This document shows, in pieces, positions 10,697 through 25,600 of a DNA stretch of 64,000 nt. The position numbers were made by a program, and so were the translations under genes. The notes beneath the pieces were generated by a model. That model was not told where the DNA came from and searched no databases. It was given only the letters and a program-made list of their open reading frames with translations. Every line of letters starts with the position of its first letter. Position 1 is the stretch's first letter. The stretch is from Notospermus geniculatus (lineage: Eukaryota; Nemertea; Pilidiophora; Heteronemertea; Lineidae), in assembly GCA_002633025.1 (NCBI GenBank), contig NMRB01000148.1, positions 418,511 through 482,510 of the forward strand, read 5' to 3'.

Positions 10697-13600
10697 GTAG
10701 GTACTTGGGGAGCGCGGTGGCATAATGGTTAGGGCTGTGGACTTGTGATCGGAAGGTCGCAGGTTCGAGCCCCGGCCGTGCCACTCTGTAACTCTCAACT
10801 GGCCTGAAATGTCCATTGTGTGCGCCAGATTGTGGCTGCCCGTTGGTTTCTACAGAAAGGTTTCTGAATCATAGGCTGGGGTAATAATACTGTTAGGCGC
10901 AGTGATATATATATGAACTGCGCCATATAAATACCGGTATTATTATTATTATTATTATTACTGATGACGGTTTAATATTGGGACCCTGGGGATCCAAGTT
11001 GACCAGTTGATTGGGAAGGAGAACTCTGAACTTTTCAATAACTTGAATTGTCACGGTATGGCTTGTGCAGATGATGTCGTCACAGAAAAATCTGCCGTCT
11101 TGACTGTCAAATTGACGTCGAATTATGACGTCGATCCATGTGGCACAATTTGTCATTGAAGTGTCCTATTAACCATGACGTGATCTACACATAGCACACG
11201 TTGTTGTTGTTGTTGATATCAGCATATACATCATTCCTACCTCAAACATACATCAATCCTACCTCGAACTTAATGAGCACTGCACAAAGTCTAGGTCTTC
11301 CCTGTGTTCGAACCAGCTTGAGATTCCTCAGTATTTCTGCAATTCAATTCCAGGCATGGAGCATAACCTACCACTGCTGGTTGACATTCGTCTATCTGCT
11401 GGCTGCCTGCATCATCTGGATGATACAACAACCTCACCGTGTTGTCCTCACCTTCTCGCCGGTCATCCTAGCGTACGCCGAAATCCTCCTCCTTATCCAG
11501 TACATCTATGGGCTCAAGTTGACTGACGAAGAACTACCGCAGAAGTATGAAAATGTGAACTTGGTGGCGATTGGTTTGAAAAAGTATAGTTATCCATGTG
11601 GGCCTTTGGCTGTTCAGGTGAGAAGAGTGTCTAGCTTTGCAGTGAGTTTGTTCCTGGGTGGTACGTTGACGGCCCTTTCACCATTCTGATGATATCAGGA
11701 CCTCAGCGCTCACTCTCAACACGTGCAGTGACGTAAGAAGCAAACACTAGAGGTCCTGGTATCCTCAGAATGTATTTGTGTTAGATTTTTCCGTCCGGGC
11801 CGAAGCCACAGCACTATTGGCCTTGGTAAGTATGGAGGAGGATCTCAAGCTGCTCATCTTCCTCACTTGGATGGAGTCTTTTACTTGCCCGTGCGAAGGC
11901 ACAAGGTACAAGGCACCACGGCTTACTGTCCCATGCAACGGATGTGAAGAGCCAGGGATGTTTATCCCATGCCCAGGCTAGATTTGAACCCAGGACCTGT
12001 TGCCATCCTCAGGATGCCGTTTTTGGGGGCCGCCCAGATGAGATTGGTCGGTTTCTTGCTTTAGGTATGCAAATAATGTCGAAAGATTTCACAAGATATG
12101 CTATCTCACATTATAGGTGTTCTGGTTCCTTTCCAGGTTGCTTTCACAATCATGTTCTGGCTGAACTTGTATCAGTTTATGCGCGAGAGATGGCGTCGTC
12201 TCCACGAGCAGACACATCAGGGCGTCCCGCTACAGACGGTCACAGTCGAGAATTCACAACCTTCCAATTCAATCCTTCCAGACACAGCAAGTACGTATCA
12301 TTCGAGTTTCATTGCCTTTCATCATCTTGGTGTATAAAAAGTAAGATGTGTGTTTTGGTATTACCTGTAAGGAATTTTTGCTGTTACCCTTTAAATTTAT
12401 CAATAATGAGAAGTATTGCCGTTATGTTTCATACATGTAACAACCCCTGTTGACTTCACAAAAGCTAACAATCCGACAAGTGTCTATTTCATCCTGAACC
12501 TACAATGTGCTTGTCACTTTCTTTATAACAAGTGAAGTCATGGAGGTGTAGAACCAAAAACATAACTGTATCCCCCCCTCAAATAAGTTATTCGTCTCAA
12601 TGTTCATAATTTCAGTGTTGGCATATGTGACCCGCGCCAGCAAAATGAGTCGGAATGTGCAGAGAAGAAGACCCAAAGTGCACCAACGGATTGTTGATTT
12701 CAGTATTGTCTGGCCATTGTGAAATTTCTAGAGTTGTTCTCTGGTGTCATGTTGAGTCTTCTTTCCGGCGCATTCCGACTCATTTTGTTGGCACGGGTCA
12801 CATATGTTTCTTCATTGTTAAAATTTTTGGTGTTTTTTGCTCAATGGAACACAGTGACAAAAGGTGGGGCACAAATCTACCCCTACGTTCACAAGATTCA
12901 ACTGTCTTGTTTGAAACACATTTAAGTTTTAATTGTAATAATTTTCAAAGCAGTATGCCCAATTATCATCAACCACTGATGTCTTCAATGCATTGAGAAC
13001 ACGCAGGCATCTTTTTCACCAAATATGTAACCCGAGAGGCAAAGTGGAAAACATTTGGTAATCTTGGTAAATTTGGTAACATTTGGTAAATTTGGTAATT
13101 ATTGGTAATCTCCCATGCTCAGAGGTACGGCATTCCGTGTTTTCGGTTGCTCCACTTGTACAGTGAGGTGAAACTGTCTGACCTCTGCATTGGAGATTGG
13201 TACAGTATGGACTAACTTCCTATCAGAAGGGAATGGAGGTACTCTTAGCCACTTCATGCCAGGAGTATTGGGGTTAAGCCCCGACGTGTTCAATCCTTCA
13301 GGGTTAGATTCAGCCTTACTTAATTGCTCACTCAATGCATTTCCTGCAAATTGACATCAATGAGTGCATACGGTGCTCTTGTTTTCTTAGCAACTTTATA
13401 ATTCGCATTCTCCGACAGCAGGGTTTTGGTCTGGCTCCTCTTCATATGTCATGAGTAGATGAAGAGGAGTGAGGTAAGAACCCCTGCTGTGGGAGGATGC
13501 TTTATTCGTGATACCAACTTAGCACTTACACTTATTGGTCATTCTGCTCAGGAATTGTGTTGGAATTGGATAATGATTAGTCCATCGGACACATTAGCGA

Positions 13601-16600
13601 TAAAACTGCTGATGTATTGTTCATTATTTGCTATACTGAGACATAAACTAGTTCAGTTGCTGTTGGTACTATAGCAACCAGACAATGTCCTCCTGATGGC
13701 GATTTAATGTGTTTAACCCCTAAAATCATGACACCTCTAATTTGTATTAAGTAAACCAGTTTAGATGGCGCCAAGGTTAATGGTAGTGATGCTGTTTAGT
13801 TATGGAATAGAACACTTGGCAGGCTGAACCCCTGCTCAAGGTTCTTTAGGTGACCAAGAGCATAGCTTGTTGATGGACACAGCCAAATCCCTTGGGGGAA
13901 ACACAGCCAAACTCCAGTCCTTGATTAGTACCATTTGTGCTACATGGCAAGCAGAGTCCTCTTCCAACCCACCCTTTTATGCCAGAAGGTGAGGCTTTTG
14001 AAAAAAAGAAGCTCAACCAAGCATTTTGGCAGTCGCAGCTAATTTGAACCTGCTGGCTTCAGGTCAAGAACTTAACAACTTGCTTGTTTGACACCTGAGT
14101 AAGGTGAAGCGTTTGAGTAAAAGAAGCTCCACCAGGTCTTGACAGTCTGACTTACCAACCTCCCCTGGCGGGCCATTTGAATGTAAGCAACGTTACTGTA
14201 GCATCTCATCTGGACAGCAGCAGAGTTGGAACCTGCTGAGTGCAGGTCAGGAACCTGAGCCACTGATCTACCACATCTCTGTGATTTTGTCATTTGCATC
14301 CAACCAGTTCAGTCCTCTTTTGCATCATCAGAACAATTCCACCCACAACCAACTATTGACACCATTGTTTTATCCATTTGTTACATCTACTTTACATTGC
14401 ATGTGTTTGAGTTCTGTTGAAGGAATCGAAGGATGTGGAGGCTGGTAGATTCTTGCCTTTGTGACGTGTCCGTGCGGTCCCCATCCAAAATTTGTTGCTG
14501 TGATTGTGAAACATTTTAGTAGCCACTATGAAATGGTACAATGGAAAGTAGACTGCCATGGAACCTCTCTCTTGAGGACATCTTTGGGACTGCCTGATGC
14601 TGTCCTTAATTGAGAGGTGTCCTCAATACAGAGGTGAAAATGAGCAGACGTGGCCAGGGGAGTGAACTCTGCTGTCCTAATAAGAGAGGTGTCGTGGCAG
14701 AGGTGTCTGCTTAGGGAAGTTCTTTTTTGGAATACTTACTTAGTAACAAAAGAGGTTTGTCAAAGGTTTGAAAGGACATTGGCAATAGATCTCCACGCCC
14801 TTCTATATTCCATCGGCAGAAAGGCGTTACCGTTATCTAAAGTTCTCACTGTTTCACTAATTGTTTGCATGTATGACGTTGTATAACACAGGTCCAGAGG
14901 GCAGTGTCAGCGCTAAGGACAATCCACGGCTTCTAGCGATAGGTAACTATATGACATCATTTCGTCATTTTGCATCATGGCGCTTCTGTAGAACTACGCA
15001 GGCTTTTAAGAACGCTTGTGTGCATAACTTTACATATCAAGATATGGTAGGGATTGGGATGCCAATTGCCATATCTTGATATGACTGCTTCTAGTATGCC
15101 ATTCTGAGGATATCAGGACCTAGCGCTTGGCGTTCACTCTCACCGCAAAGTGACGTAGGAAACAAAGGCTAGAAGAGGTCCTGATATCCTTAGGATGAGT
15201 AATACCCAACTCACAAACTTCAAAGGATTTGCAGGTCATAAGTTGGGTATTGCATGTGTTGTCACATAGGTGTGAATGTCTTAAGGTACTTGAAGGAGTA
15301 GTTAAATGTGTAGGGTACATGTAACTAAGTCATTCTTTGCAGTGGCAGTATTGCCTGTCCTTGTCTCAATGCAATCCTTTCTAGGGATTCTGCACAGTCC
15401 TCTTTTCCTACATCTCAAAACATGTTTTACCTCCTGTGGGGTGGGTTATCCCTTGCTGAAGTCTATGAAAAGTTAATTTCTCTGTTAATCCCCGTTTCCA
15501 CTACATCATTTCCTGCCATAGTTTGTGCTGTGGTGGAAACACTCATAACTTGCTTGCTTTTAGGCCAATAGATTTAGCTTTTAATTTCTCTGTTTTCTAT
15601 CCATCTCACAATAGCAATTGACTTTAATAGTAGTATATTTCAACTGAAGGCACCCTCCATTAGAGTTAATCTTGCAAATGTTGGTTCTCAACGGGCTACT
15701 CAGCCATAGAAAACTAAAGCCATTATTTTTGGTCATTGGTCATGGCGGAAGTCCTATAGAAACCATTAATGGTAAATTGCCCGTGAGAGCCAACTCATGC
15801 GAGAATACCATAACATGGAGACGAGCCTATAGCTTGCCTCCTACCAATACCAAAATGCACTCCTATCACTTTAATCGAGGTTTTATAGAAACACATTTGC
15901 ACATGTATGAGCTGCACTTATACAGCTTTCTTGAACTGCACCTCTTCCTCGGATTGCCCAAATTTCTTGTAGAGTCTGCTTCCCCACAATATGGTTTAGA
16001 ATTTTGCTTCTGGTAGTATTCAAAGTTTGTGGCTGGTCTCAAACTTTATTTGTGATATGACTGAGGTACATAACATCCTTTAGACACCATAATGGCTGAT
16101 GAAGGGGAGATACATGTCAAGTTGACCAACTAAAGAAACACGAGAGATACTCAATACCAAAGAAGATCCGAAAATCACTGAATGGTCGATGGAATGTGAA
16201 AAGCTATAGACCATTCTCAAATTGATGTAAATGACAAAGATCTGCACACTTCCACTGAAATCTCAACTATAACCTCTGTCTGAACCTGAATGACTTGATG
16301 CAGACAACCCCACGACAGTGACTTCGAAGACATTGTGTCAGAGTCGACCATAGCTGAATCATGCGTCACGTCACCCGGTTTCAGACCGAGATTCTGGTTC
16401 AGATTTTGGCGGAAGTGCCCAGATCTGCGAATTGGAGAATCGTCTACACTTTGCTGACTTGAAGAAATGAGTTGCTCATCGATTACAATGAAAAGCAATA
16501 CTTTCCCAAGCTTCAGTTTAACTTTTTCTTTTCCAGGAGAGCTTGTTTGGAAGCTGTTGTCTCGCTATTGGATCCTAATCTGTATCGGCATGTTCCTTGT

Positions 16601-19600
16601 CCAGACATTACAGCCAGACGTCGTGGTCTACAGGATCATCTATATGGCTTTCTTCCTCTACTTCATGGTCACCTTCCAGGTGAGTTGGCTGAAACGTAAA
16701 CCCTTGGTAATTCCAATGTCTTGGATCCACGTGATTTGGGCAGCTCTTGTCGAAGTCACATTCCAGAAACCCTTGGAGTAAAATGATTCCTGATTCTTTT
16801 GGTGTTTGTTGACGTTATTTCTTTGTATTTCAGCTTTGTTATCGTTGGTGGCGTTTGTCGCTTCTTGCCTTCTGGTGGATTGTCATCATCTATTCGATGC
16901 TTGTCCTGTGCATCATCTACACATATCAGTTTGAGGACTTCCCCGAGTACTGGCACAATGGCACTGGCCTGTCTATGGACCTGTGAGTATTCTCACCTCC
17001 CTCTTACAAGTGAAAACACTGCAGGGAGTCTGGGGTACTCGTGTTTGTTCGCCCGCATTTGAATCCTGCCTTTTGACTGCTTGTCTTCAGTCCAGAGGAG
17101 CCTTGATAGCCTAGTGGTTATCATGTCCGCTTAGGAAGTGGCAGGTCCCGGGTTCGAATCCCGGGCCATATGGGATCATAAATCATCCTCCCTGGCTCTT
17201 CTTGTCCTGCATGGGACCGTAAACCGTGGTGTCTTGTACCTTGTGCCTATGCAAGGGCAAGTAAAAGACCCCATCCAAGGGAGCAACATGAGTAGCTTGA
17301 GGTGGCCTCTTCCGTACTTACTAGGGCCAATAATGCTATGGCTTCTGCCCTGACTGAAAAAATCTAATACAACGTCCAGATGTCCCATGTACGTATATAG
17401 CAGTGGTTTTGAATCCTGCCTTTCAACTAGCAGTCTTCAGTCAAGATACGTCCCATGTGTAGATCAGCAGTTTGAATTATGCGAATGCCAGGCATTCCTT
17501 CAATACTGTTCAAAAACTTGGTTGATAATTTCAGTGCTTTCTCCATTTTGTAGCCTCCATGACCTTGGCCTAAAGCAGTACAACACAGCCACGTTGTTCA
17601 TCAAACTCTTGACACCAACTGCTTTCTTGATTGTCATCATCTTACAAGTCAACTATTTCCATCAGACATTTATGAACCTAACAGCACTGGATAGGTATAA
17701 AAACAAGAGTCGAAGGTAAGAGTGAAAATTTTCTAAATCATGGTGACATAATTATGTGAACTAGGAAGACCCTTTGCTGCACACGGTTGTTTTCAAGCAG
17801 ATTGTCCTCAACAACGTTTTCGTTATTCTCGTGACACCAGAGCGAAAATCCTTGACTACTGTATGCGTTATGACGTCACAGATGGATCGTTGCGTTATCC
17901 TGAGGCTCTCTTGCGTCAAGCTTGTGTGAAAATAAGCAAATGTTTATCATTTCAGGCGCCATGGTGCAGGATCTCAAACAGGTTCTGAACTTGAGGCCTC
18001 ACAGAGCTCACGAAGAGATGGTCATGATGATGAAGAAATGGAGCATGGTCACACTAGTGATGATAGGAGGGAGTCAGTCGCCAGAAGAGAAAGTAAGTTG
18101 CTCTATAATGTTGTAGAGTTGAAAGTACAGATGTGAGGCTGCTACTCTAGGTGTTGGGTTGCTCTATCATGTTGTAGAGCTCAAAGCAAAGATGCCGGGC
18201 TGCTACACTTGGTGTAAAATTGCTCTATAATGTTGTAGAGTTGAAAGCACAGATGCCAGGTTGCCACGCTTGATGTAAAATTGCTCTATAATGTTGTAGA
18301 GTTGAAAGCAAAGATCCCAGGCTGCAACTCAAGGTGAAGTTCCTCTGTGATGTTGAATGGTTGAAAGCACCGTTGCGAGACTGCTACTCGAGATGTAAAG
18401 TTCCTCTATGATGTTGTAGAGTTGAAACACAGATGTCACACTGCTGCTCTGTTTGTAAAATTGCTCTATAATGTTGTAGAGTTGAAAGCACCGATGCCAG
18501 GCTGCTACTCTAGATGTAAAGTTCCTCTATGATGCGTTAGAGTTTAATCCAACATAGAGCACAAAAACGACACACAAAATGATAGTAAACATAGTGGTGT
18601 TTGAATTTTTGCAAATTTTCGACCCCAACCGGGGTCTTCCTCAGTCACTTTCTAGTTGAGATCAAGGAAGTGAAGATCACTTCCTTGATCTCAACTAGAA
18701 AGTGCCTGAAGAAGACCGCAGTTGGGGTCAAAAATTTGCGAAATTCGGAGACCACTTTATGTTTGCTATTGTTTTAGAGTTTAAAGCACAGATATCAGGC
18801 TGCTACTTGAGGTGTATCCATTTCTCTCAAGAGATTCCCTCCACCAATGAAAGAAGAAAAAGCTGTAGGTCAAGATGTGTGTGTGTTTACATTTGTTGCT
18901 CCTTCTTACAGAATACTCTCTTGCAGATATATTTGGAGTTGAAGGTACGATTGATGTGATATTTTGTTGTTTAGTATGATGGACGGCTTAGCATACGTTG
19001 CAGTGGATGATTTGTAGCCTAAAAATGATGTCTGACAGAACGCTAGGGGTGGGCCAGAAAAATGGAATGGCATACTACACATTCTTCACTCTTTGGCTAT
19101 TTAAATCGGTCATGCGTTGAATGTGGCTAACTCATAAACTGTGCTATTCGATGTGAACCACCTGGTTCTGACTATGAATGAATGATAGAGCATTTGTGAT
19201 TGGTTAAAGCTGAAATATCGCCATAAAAGCCACCAATCAGTGGTATTTATCTAGATATTCCAGTGCTAAGTTTTCTTCTGTTGAATGCTGTATTTATTTA
19301 GGAATGGTAGTCTCTTTTATGCAATGATGTCTCACGTATGCAGCAAAAATTCATAACCTCGCCTATGAATTTTTGCTCACAGGTATATTACAACTTGGAG
19401 GAATAAGTTAGGTTTTATTCCTCCAAGATTACAATGAATACTTGATGTGTAATAACGTAAACCATTGCACCCCAGTAAAAAGTACCGGGTAACCCTTGCT
19501 TCTTAAATGGGACAGGTTGATCTCGTTCTTAACTATGAAGCAGTATAAATTTGTAACCCTCCAAATAGCCATGCAATTTTATAGCAGATGGGTTCTCGGA

Positions 19601-22600
19601 ATCGTCCTCGAATAGCCACAGGCATGCAATCCTCTTCACTGCATCCTCCCACAGCAGGGTTTTTTTACATCGCTCCTCTTCATCCAGTCACACAAACTTT
19701 GTGTGTAGTGTAGAAGAGGAACGAGACCAAACCCTGCTATGGGAGGATGTCTTCACTGTAGGTTGGTATTTCTGAACCACTTGGGGACACCTTTCACCAT
19801 TACCACGATTGTCATTCTAATCATATTCAAGTTAGATCGATTACCAAATTACACGATATAGAAAACGCATGTGCGTATCACCTGAAGAGACTCAGTTCAG
19901 AATCAACCAATGTGAATCTTGAGACAAGAACAAATTTCTGCCGCGTGAGAGCCTAAGGCTCACGATGCCAAATGATGATGATAAACTTTTTCAGGTGCTG
20001 TACGCAGGGCTAGTTTTCGCAAGTAGTTTATTCTCTTCCAATTATGAACTGTGTTAGACTAGACCATTTTTTTCAGTCAACCAGTGAACTTTTATTTGTA
20101 GGCTACATATTTAGTCTTTTATGGGAAATTGCTGCTGACAAACTTTGGGCATTCTGGCAGTCAGTGATTTTTGTTATGAAGCAAACAGGGAGTTGCCCTT
20201 GCTTTTCAGTATGAATACTTACAAGTTGTGGGTCTCAACCTTCCCATTATGTGTCAGCTTTGAATCTAAGCAGTCGATACCTCTACACAACATGAGACCC
20301 CTGAAGAACCCCCAGGGTCATATTTGACCCCAGATAAATAGGACCCCATAATACACATGATTAAAAGACCCCCTGGAATGAAAAGTTGTCAAAAGTAACT
20401 TAACTGTACCGCAAAAGCCCAATGTGCCACATACGACTCACCTATATAGACACCTGGATGAAAATTTTGGAACTAAACTCAAAAGGCATGGTAATTTCAT
20501 GACAATAATCGGAAGGCAAAGTAATGTAACTGTAGGCTTTGATATTTCAAGACGTTTTCTGAAGACAATTGTGTCTTGGGTTCTCGAGGTTTTAAAGTTC
20601 CTGAGGTGACAAGCCTGAGTCTTGTGCTAATCATGTCAGTGACACAATCGTTTAACTTGAAGTCAAAGTTTAAGCTGATGAAGGCAACATTTGCATGATT
20701 TGAATCTGCACGACATCAGCTTCACTTTGCTTGAACCATTGTGCCAAATCTTCAGCCCTACCTAGAAAACGTTATTGAAGTGTATTCAACTTTGTTGGGA
20801 ATCCAGAAGGAGAACAAACTACTTTTATCCATTTCTAACCACATTAACTTCGATCTTTTAGGTTTTACTCGTGATGCGGAGAAGTTTATCAACTTCATGA
20901 TGAAGAACACAAACAAATTATGGAAACTTGCCCTGTGGATCGTGTGGCGCTTGTTAGAGATTCACGTCTTCAAACTTGTGGTCTTCTCCATAATCATGGT
21001 CTGTGTGTTTGAGGTATGTCGGTCAGTAGAAAATGACCCGCAGCTTGATCTCTCTTTTATTTAGGCACTCCTCATGTGCCAGTTTTCACACGCAGATTGG
21101 CTCTCTTTGGGAAACTCAACCATAGAAAACTGTGGGCAGTCACTGGTCATGGGTTAAACCATAAGGGAATCAACAACATTGAATTGCCCATTGAGCGCCT
21201 TTACTGATAGGAGACTTTCCTGCCGTTAGAGGCCACTACTAGTTAACGTCGTAGAATGTCATGAAATTTGATGTCACAGAGAAGAAGTGCATGCCAGAAC
21301 ATCATCCATAATGACATGGAGGTCATGACTTCAGTCTGTACCGGTAATGTCAAATTTTGTGACATTCTAGGACGGCTAAGTGGTGGCCTGTAATGGCAGT
21401 CTCCAATGTTGGAGCTGGCCTTCACACTCTAAAACCACACCGAGTGAGACTTTCAACGAAAGAATCATAGCTTTCTCTTTCCCTTTCAGGTGACGGCCAT
21501 CAACTTTTTGTTCCTGCTCTTCTTGGCCGTGTTCACGCCGATCGTCCAATGTCGTGCCTTCCTGTCTGGGATCTGTATGATCTGGGCATCACTTGTCATT
21601 CTTGCCAAAATGACGTTCCAGCTTCATGTCTTGAATACAGAATACTGGAATACCAACTGTTCAGTAAGTTCCTTTGCTGATCCATTCTAAAATATTGTGT
21701 CAAGAGGAGACTGCCAAATATGGCATTGTTGGCTCTACATGACAAAATATATTGGCGAAGTAATGTACTGCAGGAGGAAACTGGAGGGCCCGAAGAAACC
21801 TGCACTGTCAGAAAGAGAGAGTTGCCCTTTCTGCCTCATCATGAAAAGTTGGCCCAACTGGAGATTGAACTTGGAACCTCAGCGGTGACAGGCACTGATG
21901 TTTCCACTTTGCCACTCTGACTGTCTCGTGGCCATTGGTCGGAATAATCCAAAAATTCTGTTTTGCGGTGAATAAAAATACTTTCCTGGTTCCCTGCCTG
22001 TCTAGGCAGTGTGCCCTCTAATTCTTGATACCCCGGTATTCAATGATTAGATTCTTTTTTTACATCCATAGTGATAAACACTCCCGTAACTGACAGTTTT
22101 TTCACCCCTGTAGCACCTCCTGCATATAACGTAATGCCCTTCACTTTCAGTCAGTTCAGCAGTATCTGATATTTCACCCTGACATGTACATATATAATAA
22201 GGACAATAACCTAACGGCTTCATTGACCAAAGGACGGCTGCAGGTTTGTGGGATAGTTAGTTTGTGCACGCCCCCTAGTGGTCTGATTAGGAACACAGCT
22301 TTGCGCACCCATCTGCAGCCGAATCTACTAATTTTCATTTCATTACAGGGTTAATAGCCCCCTCTTTTCATGACAGAGTTCTTGACTGAACTGAAATTTT
22401 TCCAAAGTTTACACACTTCAAAGAAAAAATTAAATGAAGCACAATTTCGTTTCTGGTCAAGTAATAGATTTTGATTTACTCTGTTGACACTTTTTGAACA
22501 CATGTTTTTTTAAAAGATTTTACACACAATATTTTGGGACACATTTTCTTATATTTTCAAACATCTTTACTGCCTTGGCCTACTTTGGGGTCTGACATTT

Positions 22601-25600
22601 AATTACGTAGGCTCGAGGCTTCCAGCTTCACTTCTTGTAAGATGGCCCTTGCCAAGATTATCATAATTTTGACATACCAAAGGTCAATCATGTCAATAAC
22701 CTGGGGTAATAGCTATCATAATAATAACGATGATATGAATGAATCCTTCACAAATGCAATACATGTACAGTCTCAAATCACTTCACATTATTACCACAGG
22801 GAGCCTAATGGTTATCATGTCCGCTTAGCAAGCGGCAGGTCCCAAGTTCGAATCCTGGGTCATATGGGATTAATCATCCCTGGCTCTTCACTCCGTCGCA
22901 TGGGACAGCAAGCCGTGGTGCCTTGTGTCTTTGCAAGGGCAAGTAAAAGACCCCATCCTAGTGATAATAATGAGTAGCTTGAGATGTCCTCTTCCGTACT
23001 TTTCAGGACCAATAATGTTATGGCTTCGGCCCTAATGGAAAAATCAAGTACCAGGCCTTGTGTTTTGAGGCGAGTGAAAAACTGCTCGCCTGAGAACAAT
23101 AGAAAACTCTTTTGTTCTCAGGTGACCAGTTTTTCACTTGCCTCAAAACCCAAGGCCAGGGCCCATATTCAAAAAACTACTTAAGTTGAAGTGTGATACT
23201 TATCCTTTGTTCAACACAAAAGATAAGTATCACACTTTGACTTGTTTATGAATATGGACCCTGAAATCAAATACCAGTACAATACACATCAAATACCTTT
23301 CTGGGGAGCTCAAGGAGCAGCTCCGGGAGTGCTCAGGTGATCCACAAACATCAACAAACAAACTTTTTTTGACTCGTATTCTACCCCTCTTTGCTGTAGA
23401 TGATGTTGCATCCACCAGCTTTGCTGCAATCCAAAGAAAAAAGATAGTTTGTCACAAGTTTGAATTTGCTACGAAAGTGAATGCCGTAAAAGTTTGCAAT
23501 CAGGGATGAATTCAGCACAGCTAAGAATGAAAGGCTTAGCATGCTTATAGTTTGTGAAATGCATCCATCCTGGAATTGCACCCTAACCTCAGAGGTGACA
23601 GGTGTTAGTGTTATCACTGCACCATTCTAACCATGGCAGTGGTAATAGTGTCAGCAGTTCATGAGTTTACTTACTGCATGTTTTGTGACAGTTCACCTCG
23701 CAGAACAAAGTTCCAGAACTGGCCAAATTACTTGTCACTGACTGAGCAGCGGGAGTTGAGAAAATAGGCTGAACTGGGACTTATTCTGAGAGGTGAACTC
23801 TAAACCTGCCAGACTGGCATGTGAGAGCTTGAATGATCCTACATGTACCAGTACAGTCTGTTTCAGAATTATTTGTCGCGATAGGCAAAGCTTTACCAGC
23901 ACCGGTAGTCACTTTCTGCAACTAGGCCATGCATAAATATAGCTGCGTTCACACTAGGGTCTTAAACCAGTTTGAAATTGCAGTGTTTCAGTCGCTCACA
24001 GGGTGACGTACTTTATACCGATTGACATCGTTTGTGCCTCAATGGCCCAAAGCAGTACGAAAGCTGTATGAAAACGCTTTCATTTTGCTAGTGAAAAACG
24101 GACACATGTTATCAAACTGTTTTCCGGGAAGTCGCTCTCAGTGTGAACACAGCTTATCTTGTCCTAAATGTGGCGAAATGATTGGCTACAAAAGAGAGAG
24201 GCCATCTCATAAGATGGCTGACCAGTTCCCACTGCTCCAATCCATGAGATCAACTTAATTAGCATCCCGAGAGCTGAGCCTACCAGAGGCAATTTGTTCT
24301 GGATGAATCATGGCTTTTGTAACAGCATGAGCTCAGTTTGGCATTCAGCATCACCACCCCATTCAACTATGACCATTATCTTTTTGAGAATCTCTTGGAA
24401 TACTTCCATGTTCGCGAATTCATACTTTTCGTTGATACCCGACAGTCACGTCATCATATCTCTCCACTTGGAGAGATTTCTTACCAGATTTGGCTCTCTA
24501 CAGGCAACACAACCATAGAAAACTATGCCATAGTAAGGGCAGTCATCTGTAGTCTTGGGGTAAGTCGTAAGGAAACCAAGAATGGTGACTTGCCCATTGA
24601 GAGGCAACTTGCCCATTGAGAGGCAACTTGCATGAGAAAACTCTCACATGGAGCTGTCCCTCAATCCGGATGAATCCCTGTTCTTCCATCTCACCTGAAG
24701 TCTTTTCATGAGGGACAGAACGTCCGTGGAGTTGAAATCTTTATATCGCTACCTTTTGGCTTCCTGTCTTTAGGCCTACCCCCTCTTCTCTGCATCAGGT
24801 TGGCTTTTCCAAGACCTCTACTTGTGTGTTTTGTAGGTAACCTCAGGTAATCATAGTTACCCATTCAACGAGACCATCGACAATGCCGAGTGGGTTGGAT
24901 TAGAAAAGAGAGAAAATATTGCCTTGTATACTGTGGTGAGTATTCTTTTACTGAAGTCATTTTAATTGCCGGTAGTCTTGCTGAGCTCATCTGCCTCATG
25001 TTGGAGCCGACAGTATCTTCTCTGGTTTTGTCTATAAGCATTGGAATTTGAAAGAATTTGAAGAAATATTGTTCAGATGGTTGATCGAGACAATCTTTCT
25101 TCAAATATTTTTCAATCAATACCGTAGGATGTGAGAAAACTTTGATAGAAGATGTCGTCTGCTGGACTCTGGAGGCAGATGAGATGAAACATTGGGTGGT
25201 ATGAATAAAAGCTAGCAAATGCTTTTACTTCAGATTTGTACACCATAGCACTGTGCATTTGTACTGCAAAATCCAAGTAAAAGCAGTCTATTTGTACTGC
25301 AAAATCCAAGTGAAAGCAATTTCTTCAAATAACCACTGATCACTTGTTGAGTTACTGGCATCTACATGTACCATTGGAAGGCAGTGTTGGAAAGGGTGGA
25401 AATCTGATTCAAAGCTTGGTAACCAAACCTTTTATCTCCAGGGTCTTGTGTGCCTCATCCTCGCCCTTGGGTTCGAAGCAGTGGTGAAGATTCATCAGAA
25501 GCAAGTCTCATACAACCCTGAGATCCCTCGCCCAAAACCCGGCATCATCTTCCCTGATACACGCCGAGAGGATGCAGACAAGGGCATTATCCCATGCCTC

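Noticed and set aside
17098-17170. tRNA-like sequence with good A and B boxes
   Set aside because: The two acceptor-stem sides do not pair and a SINE body follows, so it is a retroposon head, not a tRNA gene.
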